Shown piece after piece: positions 58,690 to 64,000 of a DNA stretch of 64,000 nt. Source of the DNA: Elgaria multicarinata webbii (lineage: Eukaryota; Chordata; Lepidosauria; Squamata; Anguidae); contig NC_086182.1 of assembly GCF_023053635.1 (NCBI RefSeq), positions 32,597,501 to 32,661,500 on the forward strand. The letters are read 5' to 3'. The position numbers and the translations under genes were made by a program. The notes beneath the pieces are model-generated. The model was not told the origin of the DNA. It worked only from the letters and a program-made list of their open reading frames with translations, and made no database searches. How positions within the stretch are numbered: position 1 is the stretch's first letter; every line of letters starts with the position of its first letter.

Positions 58690-59340
58690 TTACATTTCTA
58701 TACTGCCCAATAGCCGAAGCTCTCTGGGCGGTTCACGAAAATTAAAACCATGAAAAGCATAATAAAACAACTAACAGTCTAAAAAACACAAATACAAAAT
58801 ACAATATAAAAAGTACAACCAGGATAAAACCATACAGCAGAAATTGATACAGATTAAATTACAGAATTAAAACAGCAAAGTTTAAATTTAAGTTAAATTA
58901 GGTGTTAAAATACTGAGAACATAAAAAGGTCTGCAGCTGGCAATGGAAGGAATATAGTGTAAGTGCCAGGCGGACCTCTCTGGGGAGCTCGTTCCACAGC
59001 CGGGGTGCCACAGCGAAGAAAGCCCTCCTGGTAGCCACCTGCCTCACTTCCTTTGGCAGGGGCTCACGGAGAAGGACCCCTGTGGATGATCTTAAGGTCT
59101 GGGCGGGCACATATGGGAGGAGGCATTCCTTCAAATAACCTGGCCCCAAGCTGTTTAGGGCTTTGAATGTTAGTACCAGCACTTTGAATCGGGCCCGGAC
59201 CTGGACTGGCAGCCAATGAAGTTGTAGAAAGACTGGCCTGATGTGGTCTTGCTGGCCAGTCCCTGTTACTAAACGGGCTGCCCTGCTTTGTACCAGCTGA
59301 ATTTTCCGGTAGCAAGCTGCATCCTGTACTGTGGACACTA
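58653..59340 (-). mobile_element. L2-type LINE 3' end, antisense, open frame
   Basis: From an (ATTT)n terminus at 58653, the complement carries the 3' untranslated region and then an open frame (59338-58898, 146 codons). It includes [60 protein letters not shown] and FLCSQYFNT. This is the conserved L2 reverse-transcriptase end. Its openness and clean tail point to a recent insertion. Confidence 0.9.
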
Positions 59341-60637
59341 AAAGATCTCCGTCCTCCCTTCTGACTCCATGATTCTAAAAATATTTCTGCATGACAGGTG
59401 AAAACGCAACCTCTGCACCGTTTCCTTGCACGGCAGTTCAGCCCCACTTGAATTCCTGCCCCTTGTTCAGCTGTTTAAAGGTACAGGTACCCTGTCCGAA
59501 AAAGAAACTGACGACACTGTGTTTACATTCCCTGCTAAGTCTGCAGAGGCTGTATTTGAAGCCAGTCCAGTGGGACAGGAAGCTGTTGTGTGAGCCGGAA
59601 TAAATCTCCTTCTCTCCCTCTCTCTCTCTCATTCTGTTCCGCTCATGTTTCCCCTCCCTGCTCAGTTTTTAATGTGTGTGGTTTTGGACGCGTTTGCCAG
59701 CTGTGTGAGAGAGCCAGTTGTAAAGCTGAGTGGGAAGGGCCGGGCTTGCAGGAAGTTGCAGAGAAGCTGCCTCTCGGAGAAGGTTTTGCAGGGCCAGAAA
59801 TAAAACCACTGCAAAGAGAGAGAGAGTGGGGGGGAAGAGAAGCTTGTTGTGAATGCAGCTGGAGCCTACCAGAGGGCTCTCAAAAAAGCCCCACTGGCAC
59901 GCAACTGACAACAGCGAGTCCCGAATGGAGCAGAGGGCAGCGGTGTTCCCCCGAACATCAGCTGGGGAAGAGCTTCAGCAGAGGTAACGCTTCAGGGTCA
60001 GGGGGTCATGTCCCCAGAGGGCTGGGCATCCTCCGGCTTGGCTCTCTCTCAGTGGAGCTTGCCGCTTTCAAAGGTCTGGTTGTGTCCGCCATCTCCCCGT
60101 GATCGGAAACAGGCCAGGCTGTTTTGAGTAGTGGAAAGAACCCACAACTTCCGAACAAGACATCAATGGGACCCTTTTTGTGTGTGTATTGAATGTGTGC
60201 CACACGGGAGGTTGGAGCAGCCAGGAGGGAACAGAAAGCAGGTCTGGCACTGTCTGGCAGGTGGGCAGTGGAACGGGTAAAGTGACCTTTGCTGTCACCG
60301 TTTTCTTAGGTTGTGAGTCCGAGGCTAGAGGCTCGGGAAGGATCGTGACAGATAACCAGCACATCCCCCAAATGTACATTTTCTTCTACTGGGAGCTTTT
60401 AGACCAGATGATATTCTTGGCTATCCTATCCCTGCTGCTTTGAGTACCATTGTTCCTGGCAGAAAGGTGACCTAGAAATCAAATCAAGTCAATCAGTAAT
60501 GCAAGAATATGTAGAAAGGTTATCTTGGATCACAGTCCCGTAGCTGGGGTGGGGACTCTCGGTCCTTGGAGACTCACCAAAGTCACAGCCTTCTTTGAGT
60601 GACCAGAGTTCATTCATTCCCAAGGGGAAGAGAGGAA

Positions 60638-60672
<35 letters not shown>

Positions 60673-61193
60673 ACTGATTGATTCCAGGTCATTAAAGGAC
60701 CACACTGAAGAATACTTAACTTACTTTTGACTTTAATAACTTTCTCTATTCTTTTTAATTTTGCTCAGGATCCACGGATGGACATTTTGCTTATTACTTT
60801 CTTCATTAGTCTTTCCTATTTCCAAAGAGCTTGGACATTTGGGGTGGGTAATTATTCACGCAGTTCTCTTCCCTGCCCTGTCCCAAGGGCTGGGCGGGAG
60901 TAACAACACGGCGTTTATCTCATTTGTATCTGTACAAATAACCTGGCAATCGTTCGGGCAGAGAAACAATGGCTGGCACGCCCAAAGTCCATCACAGTGC
61001 ACCGACGTCGTGATAAACTGCAGATAAATTGGAGTTGGTGGGTTTAGAATCCCTTCCAAGGGCTCCCTCTTGATTTGCACTGAATGTCTGGTAGTGCAAA
61101 CCGTCACAGGGTGAGACTTTGGGTCAGAGATGCATGGGTCCCACTGAGCAGAATGAGTGGGAGGCAGGGCTGGCATCAAAAGTAGGCGTGGTT
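59341..61193. other. Downstream flank with a possible 5' exon
   Basis: A pyrimidine tract ending CCTCCCTGCTCAG at about 59666, an open stretch, and CTTCAGCAGAG followed by GTAACG at 59982 could be an exon, perhaps untranslated, of the next gene. A GA run lies at 60637-60670. No protein similarity was found. Confidence 0.2.
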
Positions 61194-61330
61194 ACACTAC
61201 TGCTTTTACAGCGCTTTAAAGCGCTTTAAAGTGCTTTGAAAACGTTTTGAAACCTGTATATGCAGTGTGTCCTGGGCCCCAACAGTTGTCAAAACTGTTA
61301 TAAAGCACTTTAAAGCAGTAGTGTAGATTC
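61194..61330. mobile_element. Palindromic element (ACACTACTGCTTT ends)
   Basis: ACACTACTGCTTTTACAGCG at the left is near-complementary to GCACTTTAAAGCAGTAGTGT at the right. The inner AACAGTTGTCAAAACTGTTA is itself palindromic. A partial relative is at 39603-39700. Confidence 0.7.
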
Positions 61331-61473
61331 CCCCCCCCCCCAGGATGAGAAGCAGCTCCAGTGGGTGACAATGGCACTGAGGGAGGGGGACTGATGGAGA
61401 GCGTCTCGCCCCAAAGCACTCCAAAATCTGGAGCTGGCAGGCCTGCCGCATTTTGCAGTAAGGATGCAATCCT

Positions 61474-61543
61474 ATGCATGTTTAGACAGGGGGAAAACTG
61501 CATCTCCAGGCTTGTAGGATTTTTTTTCTGTCTAAACATGCAT
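61474..61543. mobile_element. Short palindromic element
   Basis: Perfect 16-nt arms ATGCATGTTTAGACAG (61474-61489) and complement (61528-61543) flank a 38-nt loop. The adjoining GATGCAATCCT suggests a longer decayed terminus. Confidence 0.6.
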
Positions 61544-62525
61544 ACACATTACCATCTAGAGGCGGTGTGTGTTTTGAGGGGTGGGGGTGGGGGAGTAAGA
61601 CATTAAATCCAGAGACTGAATTTCTCAGTTCATTGTTTGCTTTGAAAACAAGAACACTGAAGACAGGCAATGAACAGCAGCAGGCATAATTTCTTAGAGA
61701 CAAGCCTGGATTTACTGGTAATGATAGGTGTGTGTACAGGCACAGCCCAAATGCTCAGGGTCCTCTCTCCTCTTAACTCTTTGGTATCTGCTACCCAAGG
61801 ATGCTGCTGCTGCTGCTGCTGCCTAAACCTTCACCTGAATTCCAGACTCTGCCCTTGACCCAGGTTGGCCTTGCCCAATTCAGTGCCCTCCTGTCATCCC
61901 TGGCTGGGGGAGGCTGGCCTGAATGCACAGGCTGAGTCCTGCAGATTCTCGGATGCTCTTACCATTCCAAGGACTCAGACGATGAAATTGACAACTGTAG
62001 AATAAGGCTCCAGATGAAACTGACAAGGATTTTTACAGTAGGAAATACATAGCAGACCGGTAGACTTGCACAAGACCACTGATTAAATTTAGTTTAAAAA
62101 AAACATTACGATACCATTTGCGCAAATTTAAAAACCTGGAAAATAATAATTAAAAAACCACAATCCCTCTTGAACAAATCACAGGACCCAGAAAAAAATA
62201 TATGTGTCCATTTATTTAGTACAAACATTTCCAGAATCAGGAGGAAAAACCCACTACAGTCTGCCACCACTTGTCAGAATGAATCCCTTCAGGCTTAAAC
62301 AGAACAGAATTCCCAGTGTCACACATCCCTAAATTTTAGATTGGTACCTCTTTGGGTCAGGGAGCCACGCTTCTGTAAGTGACACACATGTTGAATGCTG
62401 GATTTAAATAAACCAGTTATATTCATCATGTCAAAAGTAGTAGCTAATGTAAGCAGGATATGGAGTGTTGAGAATGCTTAGCAGCTCTCCCAGAGGCATG
62501 AGTGACTGAAAGCTTCATCCCACCT
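61544..62525. other. Downstream flank, nothing recognised
   Basis: A G-rich run near 61575 and a CTG run near 61802 are the only notable features. Confidence 0.5.
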
Positions 62526-62618
62526 AGAATCATAGAATCATAGAATAGCAGAGTTGGAAGGGGCCTACAAGGCCATCGAGTCCAACCCCCTGCTCAATGC
62601 AGGATTCCACCCTAAAGC
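62526..62618 (-). mobile_element. CR1 LINE 3' end, antisense, short
   Basis: AGAATCATAGAATCATAGAA, AGCAGAGTTGGAAGGGGCCT and CCCCTGCTCAATGCAGGATT, then loss of similarity. Confidence 0.85.
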
Positions 62619-62990
62619 CACCTACCTGCTTGCCTCAGATGATCCCCATAGCGCTAAGCTTTCACGGTTGCTGCTGCTGTTGTTGTTGCTACCATGTTTA
62701 AAGTTCTCCCTAATATCTATTACTGTGCCAATTTTAGAGTCTTTATCTTTAAAGCTTACGCAGATGTAAGCATTTCTTTAAAATCCTGCTCCTACGCCCC
62801 AGCGGCGGCTCGGAAGATACGTTAAAAATGTAGGGGCTAAATACGGCAAATCTTTTTGCTTTATTGCGCAATTAAGGCAGGATGCATGGGAGTACTTCAC
62901 AATCAAAGCAGATTATAAGGCGGAAAACGTCTGAGTCCTTTGCATGCAATTCACAGTGATTGCACAGTATAACGCTGGTGTGATAAAACT

Positions 62991-63054
62991 CATAGGATGT
63001 TGGGAACTGTAGTCCAACGCACATCTGGAGGACATCAGGTTCGGAGAAGCTGTT
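62991..63054. mobile_element. Half palindromic MITE (family of 815-940)
   Basis: TTGGGAACTGTAGTCCAACG, CATCTGGAGGACATCAGG and TTCGGAGAAGCTG match the right arm only. Confidence 0.55.
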
Positions 63055-64000
63055 CTAAGATTGGACATTAGTTATGGCCCAATTGTTGTGGGGCGCTTTT
63101 GTGGTGTTCCTTCTAGGCTGTGACACGGGTCGGGGGTACAGGTAGAATTTGTGCATCATGGATGAACGTGTTTGATATTGTATTGTTTCTCAATTATGCT
63201 TGTTATGGTGCTTAATTTTATTTTTTGCATTATTGTGCTGAATATGGTTTAAATTGATTTTGGTTTTTTTCATTTTATGTTGGATTTCTCTATTTGTGCA
63301 AGTCATTTTGAATGCTTTTTATGCTTGGAAAGGATTCATAAATAATACTATTATTATTATTATTATTATTAATAATAATAACTGCAGTATCCCAGTCTTC
63401 TCTATGGGCTCTCGTTCTTGTTGGCCACACAGCAAGCTATGAATGCTCCAGGTGTTGCCATTCAGCACAAAACATACACAAAAATGAGTGTCGATTTGCA
63501 GAAACGGTGGCATTGGTTTGCACGACTACTTAATTCTTCTGGGCACAGCCTTGAAGCTGCTTTGGCTCGCAAGGACCTGAAATTTTATTAGCAATTTATT
63601 TTATTTTGGATCAGCACAGTGTAAGTGACCACCTGGCCACTCAGTGTCAGAAACCGCTGCTAAGAGCTGTTCTCTGCCCAGCCCCGGTGTCTTCCAGTCC
63701 AGGCCTCTGCGACAAAGCTGGCTGTAATAAATGTGTTACTCCAGCTTGCTTGGATGCCCTTTCCTGGCCGGCTCCTTTAAGCCGAGGAAGGAGGGAGGCC
63801 CAGATTATTTTCCAGCCTGCTGTGACTTCAGAAGGCAGCAAAAAGGAGCATAGCAAGCAAGCTGAGAGAACGGAGGTCTTCTGCAGTGAGCAATAGTTGC
63901 TGGAGACAAAGGATGAAGCTGGCACAGGCCAGAGGACACCTGCTGCTTTGCCCAGCTGGGTAAAACAGACCCTGATTTGTCCTTCTCCGCTCTGGATGTC
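63055..64000. other. End of window, no gene recognised
   Basis: An ATT run lies at 63350-63380. The last 400 bases are less repetitive, with an ATG at 63912 followed by a short frame and a GGTAAAAC donor-like site, but nothing supports an exon call. Confidence 0.35.

Overview
This is a vertebrate nuclear window, most probably from a squamate reptile (lizard lineage). It holds spliced protein-coding exons, three copies of a tRNA-derived SINE that matches the Sauria SINE family as I remember it, many CR1 and L2-type LINE 3' ends, CORE/MIR-like SINE relics, and several families of small palindromic DNA transposons. All repeat family names are recalled, not searched.

The one gene I can establish is ABCG4, the ATP-binding cassette sterol half-transporter, on the + strand. 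A CpG-rich block at about 7300-7982 looks like its promoter and untranslated first exon. Fourteen coding exons follow from the ATG at 13725 to the stop at 47494. Their phases join without a break into 1929 nt (642 codons plus stop), against 646 residues for human ABCG4. Walker A, Q-loop, LSGGQ signature, Walker B with its catalytic Glu, D-loop, H-loop and six membrane segments are all present, so the gene appears intact.

Layout: 1-7300 is upstream flank with transposon debris and a possible 3' end of a neighbouring gene near 1325. 7300-13714 is promoter, exon 1 and intron 1. 13715-30017 is exon 2 and a 16-kb intron full of repeats, with long CTT/CTC arrays and one unexplained minus-strand frame. 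30018-47494 holds exons 3-15. 47495-64000 is the 3' untranslated region and downstream flank, again mostly transposon remains; I could not identify the next gene.

The most informative structures are nested insertions whose target-site duplications can be read directly. At 6055-6960 an L2-type LINE tail was hit by a Sauria SINE (13-bp duplication), which was then hit by a hAT-like MITE (8-bp duplication). A 425-bp GC-rich foldback sits inside a CR1 tail at 46476-46900, and a CR1-type LINE end lies about 25 nt upstream of the exon 3 splice acceptor. I saw no endogenous retrovirus, rRNA gene, true tRNA gene or CRISPR array.
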